Assembly (NCBI RefSeq): GCF_023716665.1
Contig: NZ_CP071859.1
Coordinates: 1,550,001 to 1,614,000, forward strand
DNA length: 64,000 nt
Source of the DNA: Vibrio sp. SCSIO 43135
Lineage (GTDB): Bacteria > Pseudomonadota > Gammaproteobacteria > Enterobacterales > Vibrionaceae
Reading direction: 5' to 3'
The position numbers and the translations under genes are program-made. Under the pieces are notes generated by a model. It saw only the letters and a list, made by a program, of their open reading frames with translations, had not been told where the DNA came from and did not search any database. Below are positions 34,352 to 42,003 of this stretch, in pieces; within the stretch, counting starts at the first letter, position 1; each line of letters opens with the position of its first letter.

Positions 34352-36040
34352 ATGAGTAGTAAGTTATTTAAAGTTTCAGCAGTCGCAGCTACAGTATTTA
34401 CTGCGCTGAATGCAAATGCGGCGTTGTATCAAATTGTCGAAGTCGCCCCTGAGGGGATAAGCGACGGCGAATATAGCGAAGTACATGGCGTTGCGATTCA
34501 GCCAAGTACTTTTGGCGGTGATATGGGTTGTTTTGGAACATCATGTTCAGCGTCTCAATTCAAGTTAGGTGGCGAAACATGGGTCGATGTTGAAGGCAAT
34601 AGCTATCGTGAGGAAGTGCCGTGGGCGATGGATCGGACATTTGCTTATCTTGACGAACGCGGCGACTTTGAAAGCTATTGCTACCGAGAGTTACTTTACT
34701 CTACTTGTGAGTCGTGGGCTGATCAGCATTGGAAGGTGTGGGAAAGAGAACTAAATGGGAACCAGACTTCTAACGTGTTAGCGTTTGTAGAAGACGACCC
34801 TAGCGCATATGACAATGCCTTTAATAACGTTATCAATAGCCTTGCCGCAGATCCAACTGACCCAGCTAGTGCAGTATCACCGGTAGGTAACCAAAGTACA
34901 GCGCCTCAAGACTGGAATCAGCAGAACTCTGGCACTCGAAACCGCATCGTATCTCCAGTAACGCCTGATGGTGTTGCTCCTAATGATTGGTATCAGGGTA
35001 GAGCTTGGGCAGTAGATAGCACTAATACTTATGCTGTGGGAAGTATCGCAAGACAAGTAAGCAACGAAAATGGTGAACAGCATTCTTCGAAAGCTTCCAT
35101 ATGGAAAAACAATGAATCACCTGTCCAAATAGGGTGGGCTTCTAATGTCCCAGAAAAAGACGGTGAACTGATTGCACAGGGCAGCTTGCGTGATATCGTT
35201 GTAAAAGACGGAAAAATTTATGCGGTAGGCTACAACACCTACAGAGATGACAATTATTACAATGCTACTATCTTTTCTGTTACCGAGTCTGATTACGCGA
35301 CCGCTAGTGCTTGGTCTAAGCGTGAGATTGACAAAGTTCAATCTAAGATCGATGGTGACTTCATCCACAGTAACTCAGTAGCTTCAGCGATTAACGATAA
35401 CTTAGTTGTTGTTGGTACTGCAAAGCTATCTGGCAGTAAACCTCAAAACGGGGCGGCGGGTAACAAGATATTTGTTGTTGATGACGCATCAAGCTCAAGT
35501 CCGAAAGCAAGCTTCTTAAGTGGTGGCATCTTCTTTGATGGTGCTGGCGGTAAAGTAGGGGCTATCAACAACTATAACGAGATCGTTGGGCAACTTGACG
35601 CCGAAGATACCCGTGAGAATGATGGTAAGCCAAGGCGCAAGCGTGCATTCATTTATCCGTATAACGTTGATACTGATCGCAGTGCAATTATTGGTAATCA
35701 AGCTCAATTCCTCGATAACCTAACTAATGGTGGGTCGTATTCTGATTCAAACAACGAATATCGTATAATCGATGCTACTGACATCAATGACGCAGGCGTT
35801 ATTTCAGGCACAGCCATCAAATGTGAAGGTGGATACGATGACACGACTCACAACTCATATTGTGGTGGTGGTTCACAAACAGAGACGATGGTTGCGGTAA
35901 AACTGATTCCGATTCAAGGAGCGAGCAATAGTGATATCGAACCTCGCGGTATTGATGATCCTGTTGTCGAACGTAGCGGCGGTTCTCTTAGCTGGTTGAT
36001 GTTATCCGTACTTGGATTGCTAGGGTTCCGTAGAAAATAG
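34352..36040 (+). CDS. DUF3466 surface protein with GlyGly-CTERM tail
   Basis: A 562-aa exported protein: signal peptide at residues 1-24, a long beta-rich DUF3466 body with repeated short motifs on the pattern GxAxxxNxxxxAVG (AWAVDSTNTYAVG, VGAINNYNEIVG, DINDAGVISG), and a C-terminal tail SGGSLSWLMLSVLGLLGFRRK. That tail is a GlyGly-CTERM signal, which rhombosortase cleaves so the protein can leave through type II secretion and stay on the cell surface. Function unknown. It starts 6 bp after uup, so it is probably co-transcribed at least in part. Confidence 0.87.
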   Translation: MSSKLFKVSAVAATVFTALNANAALYQIVEVAPEGISDGEYSEVHGVAIQPSTFGGDMGCFGTSCSASQFKLGGETWVDVEGNSYREEVPWAMDRTFAYLDERGDFESYCYRELLYSTCESWADQHWKVWERELNGNQTSNVLAFVEDDPSAYDNAFNNVINSLAADPTDPASAVSPVGNQSTAPQDWNQQNSGTRNRIVSPVTPDGVAPNDWYQGRAWAVDSTNTYAVGSIARQVSNENGEQHSSKASIWKNNESPVQIGWASNVPEKDGELIAQGSLRDIVVKDGKIYAVGYNTYRDDNYYNATIFSVTESDYATASAWSKREIDKVQSKIDGDFIHSNSVASAINDNLVVVGTAKLSGSKPQNGAAGNKIFVVDDASSSSPKASFLSGGIFFDGAGGKVGAINNYNEIVGQLDAEDTRENDGKPRRKRAFIYPYNVDTDRSAIIGNQAQFLDNLTNGGSYSDSNNEYRIIDATDINDAGVISGTAIKCEGGYDDTTHNSYCGGGSQTETMVAVKLIPIQGASNSDIEPRGIDDPVVERSGGSLSWLMLSVLGLLGFRRK

Positions 36041-36055
36041 GTTAAATTTTCATCT

Positions 36056-36093
36056 AGGGCACAACTTCACACTTTTGGAGTTGTGCCTTTTTT
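36056..36093 (+). terminator. Terminator after the DUF3466 gene
   Basis: GGCACAACT (36058-36066) pairs with AGTTGTGCC (36079-36087), followed by TTTTTT. Confidence 0.9.
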
Positions 36094-36205
36094 AATGCTT
36101 GTGAAAGGACGTTTTTTGATCGATTCTTAATTGTGGGTTAATAAAAGATCCACATAATTTTAATAGTAGTACGTTAGAACAAATTTTATGTATGAGGACG
36201 ACACT

Positions 36206-36379
36206 ATGAAGAGACAAAAGCGTGACCGCCTAGAAAGAGCGCAATCTCAAGGGTACAAGGCAGGGCTTAACGGACGTTCATCCGAAACGTGCCCTTACCA
36301 GCAGATGGATGCTCGGTCCTATTGGTTAGGTGGTTGGCGTGATGCCAGAGACGATAAACAAGCTGGCCTCTACAAATAA
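36206..36379 (+). CDS. rmf: Ribosome modulation factor Rmf
   Basis: A 57-aa basic protein that dimerises 70S ribosomes into inactive 100S particles in stationary phase. MKRQKRDRLERAQSQGYKAG, CPYQQMDARSYWLGGWRDARD is nearly the E. coli sequence. I chose the ATG preceded by GAGGACG; an in-frame ATG six codons upstream would add residues absent from the family. It is beside fabA as in E. coli. Confidence 0.96.
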   Translation: MKRQKRDRLERAQSQGYKAGLNGRSSETCPYQQMDARSYWLGGWRDARDDKQAGLYK

Positions 36380-36405
36380 CACAACCCTCCACATACAACA
36401 GAAGG

Positions 36406-36430
36406 AGAGCCCCTGATAAAGGGGCTTTTT
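36406..36430 (+). terminator. Terminator of rmf
   Basis: AGCCCC (36408-36413) with GGGGCT (36421-36426), loop TGATAAA, then TTTT. Confidence 0.85.
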
Positions 36431-36470
36431 AGTAAATATCTAATGCACTATAACTAAATATATTGAGAAC

Positions 36471-36495
36471 AAAAAAGCGACTCAAATGAGTCGCT
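36471..36495 (-). terminator. Terminator of fabA
   Basis: AGCGACTC (36476-36483) and GAGTCGCT (36488-36495) form a perfect 8-bp stem with a four-base loop; on the minus strand the stem is followed by TTTTT. Confidence 0.88.
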
Positions 36496-36511
36496 AATAT
36501 CAATACATCAT

Positions 36512-37030
36512 TTAGAACGCAGAAGTATCTTGGAAAAGACCTACTTTCAGGTCTTTAGCTACGTAGATTTCTTTGCCATCTACCAATACGCGGCCATCTG
36601 CTAGGCCCATTACTAACTTACGATTCACAACACGCTTCATGTGAATTTCATAAGTCACTTTTTTGGCAGTAGGAAGGATTTGCCCGGTAAATTTAACTTC
36701 GCCAACACCTAGTGCGCGGCCTTTACCTTTGCCTCCAACCCAGCCAAGGAAGAAGCCAACAAGTTGCCACATCGCATCTAAGCCAAGACAACCAGGCATT
36801 ACCGGGTCTCCAGGGAAGTGGCAGTCAAAGAACCATAGATCCGGAGTAATATCTAACTCAGCCAAGATTAGGCCTTTACCGTAGTCGCCTTCCGTTTCCG
36901 ACATTTTAGTCACTCGGTCCATCATAAGCATATTTGGCGCAGGAAGCTGAGGGTAACCAGGGCCGAACAACTCACCTTGGCTTGATGCTAGTAGATCGTC
37001 ACGGTTATATGAATCACGTTTGTTTTGCAT
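36512..37030 (-). CDS. fabA: 3-hydroxydecanoyl-ACP dehydratase/isomerase FabA
   Basis: Dehydrates 3-hydroxydecanoyl-ACP and isomerises trans-2 to cis-3-decenoyl-ACP, the branch point of unsaturated fatty-acid synthesis. The 172-aa product has the catalytic histidine in [23 protein letters not shown] and the paired aspartate region in the [10 protein letters not shown] helix. It ends in GLFQDTSAF as in E. coli. The start [14 protein letters not shown] is chosen: ATG with GGAG nine bases upstream, two codons inside the longest frame. An FabR-type operator lies upstream. Confidence 0.97.
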   Translation of the reverse strand: MQNKRDSYNRDDLLASSQGELFGPGYPQLPAPNMLMMDRVTKMSETEGDYGKGLILAELDITPDLWFFDCHFPGDPVMPGCLGLDAMWQLVGFFLGWVGGKGKGRALGVGEVKFTGQILPTAKKVTYEIHMKRVVNRKLVMGLADGRVLVDGKEIYVAKDLKVGLFQDTSAF

Positions 37031-37062
37031 TATCAATTACTCCAATTTTTGATACGAGCATG

Positions 37063-37084
37063 TTAGTGAACAGGTGTACGCTAA
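37063..37084. promoter_or_regulatory. FabR operator upstream of fabA
   Basis: On the minus strand the sequence TTAGCGTACACCTGTTCACTAA matches remembered FabR sites of E. coli fabA and fabB (AGCGTACACGTGTT and AGCGTACACTTGTA). It lies about 35-55 bp upstream of the fabA start, consistent with repression by FabR when unsaturated acyl chains are plentiful. The fabR gene itself is not in the window. Confidence 0.7.
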
Positions 37085-37094
37085 ACAACTCCGA

Positions 37095-38744
37095 TCAGTG
37101 AGATCTAAACAAGTTTTTTAACTTGTCTAACACCGTGGGTGGATGCTCAAGTCTTTCAAAGTTTTCAATACGTTCCGCTATTTTGGCAATAACACTGTTC
37201 TCGTCTTCTCCACGGAATGGTTTATCCAACAATATTGGGGTCGCTTCATCGACATTGGAGACTGGCCACAAATGGAAGTCACCATTCTTTATGCTTTCAA
37301 TGACATCTTTATGAAGTGCTAAATGCTTTAGGTTACTACGCGGCAAAATAACGCCTTGTGAACCAGTTAGGCCTTGGTGTTTGCAGACGTGATAAAAGCC
37401 TTCGATCTTTTCATTCAAACCGCCAACAGCTTGGACTCGACCGAATTGATCTACTGCACCTGTAACCGCAATCTGCTGATTAATTGGGTATTCTGAAAGT
37501 GCGCTGACAAAACAGCAAAGCTCTGCAAGTGATGCGCTATCACCGTCGACTTCACAGTAAGATTGTTCGAAAACGAGCGAAGCAGAGTAGGGTAAAGGCT
37601 CATCAAGATTCAGAGCACTGCTTACAAATGCTTGCATGATCATCATGCCTTTTGCATGTAGATTGCCAGCCAGCTCAGCTTTACGTTCAACATCAGAGAC
37701 GTCACCATCGCCGAAGTGAATCACACAAGATATTCGAGCCGGCTCTCCGTAAGATTGCGGGTGACCAGGAACATCGATGACGGTTAATCCGTTGACCTGA
37801 CCAACTTGCATACCTTCCGTTTCGATGATTACCTGGCCATCAAGGATATCTGATAAAGCTCGCTCAGGCAGATAAGATTCACGATAGAGTTTTTGGTCTA
37901 TTGCTTGGTCAATATGTTGATATTCAATGTCACGCGTTTTTGAGACGAGAGCAGCTTCTTGTATTAGTGCGAGATGCCACATCAGGCAAAGTGGCGCATA
38001 CCTTTGATCCTCTGTATATCTTGCGCCAGCGACCAGTAAGCGGTCTATCGCAGAATGGGTAAGAGTAGGGAGCTGATATTCTTTTACGAGCCACTTGAGG
38101 TATCCTAAATACAACTCTGTATTGGCGGCACTCAGATTGATCTCTAATTCAACTTCCCCAAACAAACAAAGACCGGTATGGATATCGGCATCAAGATAAT
38201 CTATTTCTGCAAGCTGAGAACGATCCCCTACAATAATGATTTTCAGATCATAGCGACGGCCCTGAATACTCTGGCCAATTGCCTTAGAATCAACATTTAT
38301 TGAAGAAACAGCTTCGCCTAATAACGCAGACTTTAACTTTAACCAACTTACTGGGTTGGACAATATAAAATTGGCAGACAAAATCAAGTAACCACCATGG
38401 GCCTTATCCAATAGCCCATCATGTTGCTCAATCGAACCACCTTCCATCACTTTGTATCGCCCGAATACCTCTAAAGGATCGAGTGTTTCACTCGCTACAA
38501 TAGGTTTGTTGCCTATAATCTGGATCAACTTATTCGCAATAACTTTACGATAGAGCGCATTGTCCGGCGAATTCACCATCATTACGCGTGAAATACCGAA
38601 CAACGAAACGAAATGCTCTAGTGCACTACACAATCGAGGTTGTGTTTGCATAAACTCGTTAGATTCGATCTCTTCAAATCGATTTAGAACAGACTGTATT
38701 TCATTGTATTGAGGGGTAACGGCGCGCCAGATCTCTTGATTCAT
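37095..38744 (-). CDS. Lon-family protease (YcbZ/LonH type) with degenerate ATPase part
   Basis: A 549-aa homologue of E. coli YcbZ, also next to fabA there. The C-terminal Lon protease domain is intact: catalytic serine in VDGDSASLAELC and lysine in GGLNEKIEGFYHVC, plus the conserved AVTGAVDQFGRVQAVGG segment. The N-terminal 350 residues resemble an AAA+ fold (EGGSIEQHDGLLDKAHGGYLIL), but I find no GxxGxGK[ST] Walker A. ATP-independent or partner-dependent action is inferred. Divergent from matP. Confidence 0.88.
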   Translation of the reverse strand: MNQEIWRAVTPQYNEIQSVLNRFEEIESNEFMQTQPRLCSALEHFVSLFGISRVMMVNSPDNALYRKVIANKLIQIIGNKPIVASETLDPLEVFGRYKVMEGGSIEQHDGLLDKAHGGYLILSANFILSNPVSWLKLKSALLGEAVSSINVDSKAIGQSIQGRRYDLKIIIVGDRSQLAEIDYLDADIHTGLCLFGEVELEINLSAANTELYLGYLKWLVKEYQLPTLTHSAIDRLLVAGARYTEDQRYAPLCLMWHLALIQEAALVSKTRDIEYQHIDQAIDQKLYRESYLPERALSDILDGQVIIETEGMQVGQVNGLTVIDVPGHPQSYGEPARISCVIHFGDGDVSDVERKAELAGNLHAKGMMIMQAFVSSALNLDEPLPYSASLVFEQSYCEVDGDSASLAELCCFVSALSEYPINQQIAVTGAVDQFGRVQAVGGLNEKIEGFYHVCKHQGLTGSQGVILPRSNLKHLALHKDVIESIKNGDFHLWPVSNVDEATPILLDKPFRGEDENSVIAKIAERIENFERLEHPPTVLDKLKNLFRSH

Positions 38745-38863
38745 GAAAACTTCAAAGTGATTTAAAAGGATGCAAAGTATAGCGGAAAAATGTAAACCGC
38801 TATATAGATAAATGATCTCTCTCCGGTTTTTGAAGTCGCAGATTGAACATCAACAAGGTATGG

Positions 38864-38876
38864 GTTACGCTGTCAC
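38864..38876. promoter_or_regulatory. matS-like site in the matP leader
   Basis: GTTACGCTGTCAC differs from the matS consensus GTGACRNYGTCAC only at position 3. It lies 22 bp before the matP start codon and just upstream of its ribosome site, where bound MatP could hinder transcription. Self-regulation is an inference. Confidence 0.4.
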
Positions 38877-38898
38877 CATAACTTGCAAGGAAACCATC

Positions 38899-39348
38899 AT
38901 GAAATACCAACAGCTTGAAAATCTAGAGTGTGGCTGGAAATGGCAGTATCTAATTAAAAAGTGGAAAGACGGTGAAGCAGTAACTCGTCACATCGACTCC
39001 AGCGAAGTAGAGGCAGCGGTAAAGTTACTCCAAAAAATTGAACACGAACCGACTCTTGTTTTGGAATGGATCGACAACCATATGTCGCTAGAACTAGACA
39101 ACAAGATGAAGCAGGCTATTCGTGCTAAGCGCAAGCGTCACTTTAATGCAGAGCAAATTCATACTAAAAAGAAATCCATTGATTTGGACTACCGTGTATG
39201 GGAGAAGCTTTCGTTTCGAGCTAATGAGTTGGGGTGCACGTTATCCGATGCTATCGAATATCTGTTATCAGAGGCTTCAAGAAGTGAAAAAGCAAGCAAG
39301 GCTGTAAGTAATTTAAAAGAAGACCTGAGTAAGCTATTGTCTGATTAA
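38899..39348 (+). CDS. matP: Macrodomain Ter protein MatP
   Basis: DNA-binding organiser of the terminus macrodomain: it binds matS sites, tetramerises and tethers the terminus to the divisome through ZapB. The 149-aa product (E. coli 150) has the N-terminal helical bundle MKYQQLENLECGWKWQYLIKKW and the ribbon-helix-helix DNA-binding part IDLDYRVWEKLSFRANELGCTLSDAIEYLL, with a C-terminal coiled coil for tetramers. The ATG follows AAGGAAA; in-frame starts upstream do not fit the family. Order lon-matP beside fabA-rmf equals E. coli. Confidence 0.96.
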   Translation: MKYQQLENLECGWKWQYLIKKWKDGEAVTRHIDSSEVEAAVKLLQKIEHEPTLVLEWIDNHMSLELDNKMKQAIRAKRKRHFNAEQIHTKKKSIDLDYRVWEKLSFRANELGCTLSDAIEYLLSEASRSEKASKAVSNLKEDLSKLLSD

Positions 39349-39357
39349 GGAGCAAGT

Positions 39358-39669
39358 ATGCTTTATGTAATTCTTATTGCAGCGATCGTGGTTTTTTGGC
39401 TAGTAGCTGTAGATAGACCTGTCCTTAAAGTTAAGTTCCAAGCTGGTAAGATCGTAAAGGTCAAAGGGCATTTCCCACCGAAGTTTCGCCATAACGTTGA
39501 AGAAATTGCCGATATCGTCCCATTTGACGGAATATTTAAAGTTTATCAACAGCGCACTGGTATGAAATTGGTTTTTTCTGAAGCTGTACCAAAGAAAGTT
39601 CAGCAACGTATTCGAAATGTTTTTCCTCACCAAGGGTTTTCAAGCAAGCCAGGCTCAAAAAGAGCGTAA
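39358..39669 (+). CDS. DUF3634 family membrane-anchored protein
   Basis: A 103-aa protein with one N-terminal transmembrane helix (residues 2-18) and a small domain with FQAGKIVKVKGHFPPKFRHNVEEIA and FKVYQQRTGMKLVFSEAVPKKVQQRIRNVFP. I recognise it as DUF3634, found mostly in vibrios and relatives, function unknown. SD AAGGAGC precedes the ATG only 10 bp after the matP stop codon, so it is likely in the matP transcript. Confidence 0.8.
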   Translation: MLYVILIAAIVVFWLVAVDRPVLKVKFQAGKIVKVKGHFPPKFRHNVEEIADIVPFDGIFKVYQQRTGMKLVFSEAVPKKVQQRIRNVFPHQGFSSKPGSKRA

Positions 39670-39755
39670 TCTGGTGTTTGCAAAGTATGAAAGAAGCCAG
39701 GGCTGCTCGTGAAGGATTTAACTTAGATTGAGCGTATGGTAATACTTACTGATAA

Positions 39756-39779
39756 TCGACCTCTAAATCTGGAGGTCGA
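39756..39779 (+). promoter_or_regulatory. Hairpin that encloses the ribosome site of the TolA-like gene
   Basis: TCGACCTC (39756-39763) pairs perfectly with GAGGTCGA (39772-39779). The 3' arm contains the Shine-Dalgarno GGAGG (39771-39775), nine bases before the start codon at 39785. In the folded RNA the ribosome site would be hidden, as in RNA thermometers or leader switches. Confidence 0.55.
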
Positions 39780-39784
39780 ATTGT

Positions 39785-40108
39785 ATGAAGCTAATATTAT
39801 TTGTACTGGTGTTCATTGGTTTTTCATTGCCAGTTCAATCCGACGACGCCGAGCACAACATTGCCGCTAAAACGCTTAAAAAGAAAGTAGAGCGTTATAT
39901 AGATAAACGGCAACTCGTTCAGTTTGGTTACTGTGACATAACTTTCCAAATGGAACACAAACAGAACAAAGCTGTGGTCAAACGCATTCAAACTCGAGGA
40001 AGCACACAGCTTTGCAAACTCAGTAAGAAAGCCGTTAAGATTGGCCAAAAAGTGAAATATGAAGAGCCAGAGAAGTTCATTAGAATCCATATATCGACGA
40101 ATAACTAA
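39785..40108 (+). CDS. Periplasmic TolA C-terminal-domain-like small protein
   Basis: A 107-aa exported protein with a signal peptide ending near PVQSDDA (residue about 19). The mature part resembles the TolA third domain: an amphipathic helix (AAKTLKKKVERYIDKRQL), then the pattern G-Y-C-D-I-T-F on a strand, a turn, G-S-T-Q-L-C before a helix, and a last strand. The two cysteines align with the TolA disulfide. The membrane anchor and long helical domain of TolA are absent. Full tolA is expected elsewhere. Function is unknown; binding to TolB, Pal or a pilin-like partner is possible. Confidence 0.65.
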   Translation: MKLILFVLVFIGFSLPVQSDDAEHNIAAKTLKKKVERYIDKRQLVQFGYCDITFQMEHKQNKAVVKRIQTRGSTQLCKLSKKAVKIGQKVKYEEPEKFIRIHISTNN

Positions 40109-40240
40109 GGTTATAGTTGGTGCGCATTATGTATATTATGTTAAATCAAGTGTAGCATTTCATAGTATTACAGTCCGCCCCTCTATTTTTTAATATAACC
40201 GCCCTAAGCATTAAACATAAACGGATTTACCATAAAATAC

Positions 40241-40284
40241 CTAATAATCAGTTAGTTAATCTTCGATTCTCAACTGATTATTAG
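40241..40284 (-). terminator. Terminator of the nosP-vpsS operon
   Basis: A perfect 13-bp inverted repeat (CTAATAATCAGTT at 40241-40253 with AACTGATTATTAG at 40272-40284) overlaps the kinase stop codon. On the minus strand it is followed by GTATTTTATGG. The stem is AT-rich, so the terminator call is moderate. Confidence 0.6.
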
Positions 40285-41993
40285 CTTACAACCATCTTTA
40301 TCGCTTTATGGATTTCTTTGCTTCTTATAGGTTTAGATACAAATGCGTTCATCCCTGCGTCCAAACACTTTTGTTTATCACACTCCATAGCATGAGCCGT
40401 TAACGCGATCACGGGCGTTATATTACACAACTTACGGATGTGTCTTGTCGCGGTCACACCATCCATTATTGGCATCGACATGTCCATTAAAATTAAGTCG
40501 ACACTTTTTATGTTCCCTTTAAGATAGTCGAGCGCTTCCTGGCCATTGTTTAGGGTTATGACGTTGTAACCACTTCTTTCTAGCAGCAATTTGATAACCA
40601 TCTGATTGGAATACGTATCTTCTACGACCAGAACATTCAGATTACTGCTTAACTCTATGTCAGGCGTGAATCTGATTGGAGAGCTTTCAATTGGTTTAGA
40701 GACTACAGGAAGTGAGACACTAAACTGCGAACCCTTGCCTTTCACACTCGAAACAGAAATATCACCATTCATCAATGTAGTGAGGTGTTTAGTGATAGAC
40801 AAGCCCAAACCACTACCACCATACATACGTGTAATTGAGCTATCGGCCTGTTTGAAAGGTGTAAAGAGGTGCTCGAGCCTATCTCGTTCGATACCAATTC
40901 CACTATCTGCAACTGAAATTCGTAAGACATCGTTGTCGAGCTTTCCTTTGATAGAGACATATCCTTGCTCTGTGAACTTCACTGCGTTACCCACTAGATT
41001 AAACACTATCTGTATGACGCGAGTCGGATCGACCCATAACATTTCCCGTTCCGAGAAACTCAAATCCACATGAAACTCTAGGCCTTTATCTCGTGCGAGT
41101 TTTGAAAAATGTTCCAACATCACACTCAATTTACTGTGTAATTCGACCCACGTTTTTTGAATTGGGAAGTTACCGGATTCAATTCTAGTCAAATCGAGAA
41201 TATCGTTGATCAATACCAACAATAGCTCAGCTGAAATCTCCATTTTGTCCAGAGCTTCCAAGTGTCGAGGGGTTTGGATATCTTCCTGTAACAAGTCTAT
41301 AAAGCCGAGCACTGTATTTAATGGAGTACGTAATTCATGACTCATCATGGCAAGAAAGCGAGATTTAGCTTCGTTTGCTGTCTCTGCTTTTTGCTGCGCT
41401 AACTTAAGCTCTTGTGTTCTGAGCTCGACCAGTTCCTTAAGGCTTTCTTTTTGTTCTATATCTATGATTGCTCGCTCAAGCAAAGGCCTAAAACGTGACA
41501 ACGTATCGCGCGTCTCTAAACTAAACTGCCCTTTCTTCGCTCCAAGTAGAAGTATGACCGATTCAGATATCGTCGTTTTAATGCCAGTGAGTAACACGCT
41601 CTGTATATGGTCTCTCAAGAAGTGATTTAGTTTGCTAAAACCCTGAAGTTTATTGGGCTCAAACAGGATTGTGCATTCACCATCAAGAACGCGTTCAAAC
41701 TTTGGAGACTGCTCCCATTGCGCGTTAACAAATGCAGAGTTAGAAGTAAGAAAAGTTCGATATAAATCTTCTCCCTGAGTGCGACTAAGTACCACAAAGT
41801 CAGAAAAATCTATATGCAGAGAAAGCACGCGCTTCAGTTCATGAAAGATATGGTGCTTGTTATCCGCCCCGGTAATACTCGAAATTGCATCAAGAATCGC
41901 TTGGTTCTCTGCCGCTAGTTGCTTCTCTCTTTCTTGGCTTTGTTTGAGCTCTATAAGTGCTTCAGCCAATTCTTCTTTGTCTTTCAAACGCAT
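40281..41993 (-). CDS. vpsS: Hybrid sensor histidine kinase, VpsS-like partner of NosP
   Basis: A 570-aa cytoplasmic hybrid kinase with no transmembrane segment. Order: N-terminal coiled coil (about 5-35), a GAF-like sensor region (about 40-185), a second coiled coil, the H-box MMSHELRTPLNT, an ATPase domain (NLVGNAVKFTEQGYVSI, ADSGIGIERD, GGSGLGLSI) and a C-terminal receiver (LNVLVVEDTYSNQ; phosphoacceptor aspartate in LILMDMSMPIMDG; lysine in FVSKPIR). It is 10 bp downstream of the FIST protein gene. In V. cholerae the equivalent pair is NosP with VpsS, which passes phosphate to LuxU in quorum sensing. The assignment follows from this order beside the cbb3 locus. Confidence 0.85.
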   Translation of the reverse strand: MRLKDKEELAEALIELKQSQEREKQLAAENQAILDAISSITGADNKHHIFHELKRVLSLHIDFSDFVVLSRTQGEDLYRTFLTSNSAFVNAQWEQSPKFERVLDGECTILFEPNKLQGFSKLNHFLRDHIQSVLLTGIKTTISESVILLLGAKKGQFSLETRDTLSRFRPLLERAIIDIEQKESLKELVELRTQELKLAQQKAETANEAKSRFLAMMSHELRTPLNTVLGFIDLLQEDIQTPRHLEALDKMEISAELLLVLINDILDLTRIESGNFPIQKTWVELHSKLSVMLEHFSKLARDKGLEFHVDLSFSEREMLWVDPTRVIQIVFNLVGNAVKFTEQGYVSIKGKLDNDVLRISVADSGIGIERDRLEHLFTPFKQADSSITRMYGGSGLGLSITKHLTTLMNGDISVSSVKGKGSQFSVSLPVVSKPIESSPIRFTPDIELSSNLNVLVVEDTYSNQMVIKLLLERSGYNVITLNNGQEALDYLKGNIKSVDLILMDMSMPIMDGVTATRHIRKLCNITPVIALTAHAMECDKQKCLDAGMNAFVSKPIRSKEIHKAIKMVVS

Positions 41994-42003
41994 AAATGCA
42001 CCA

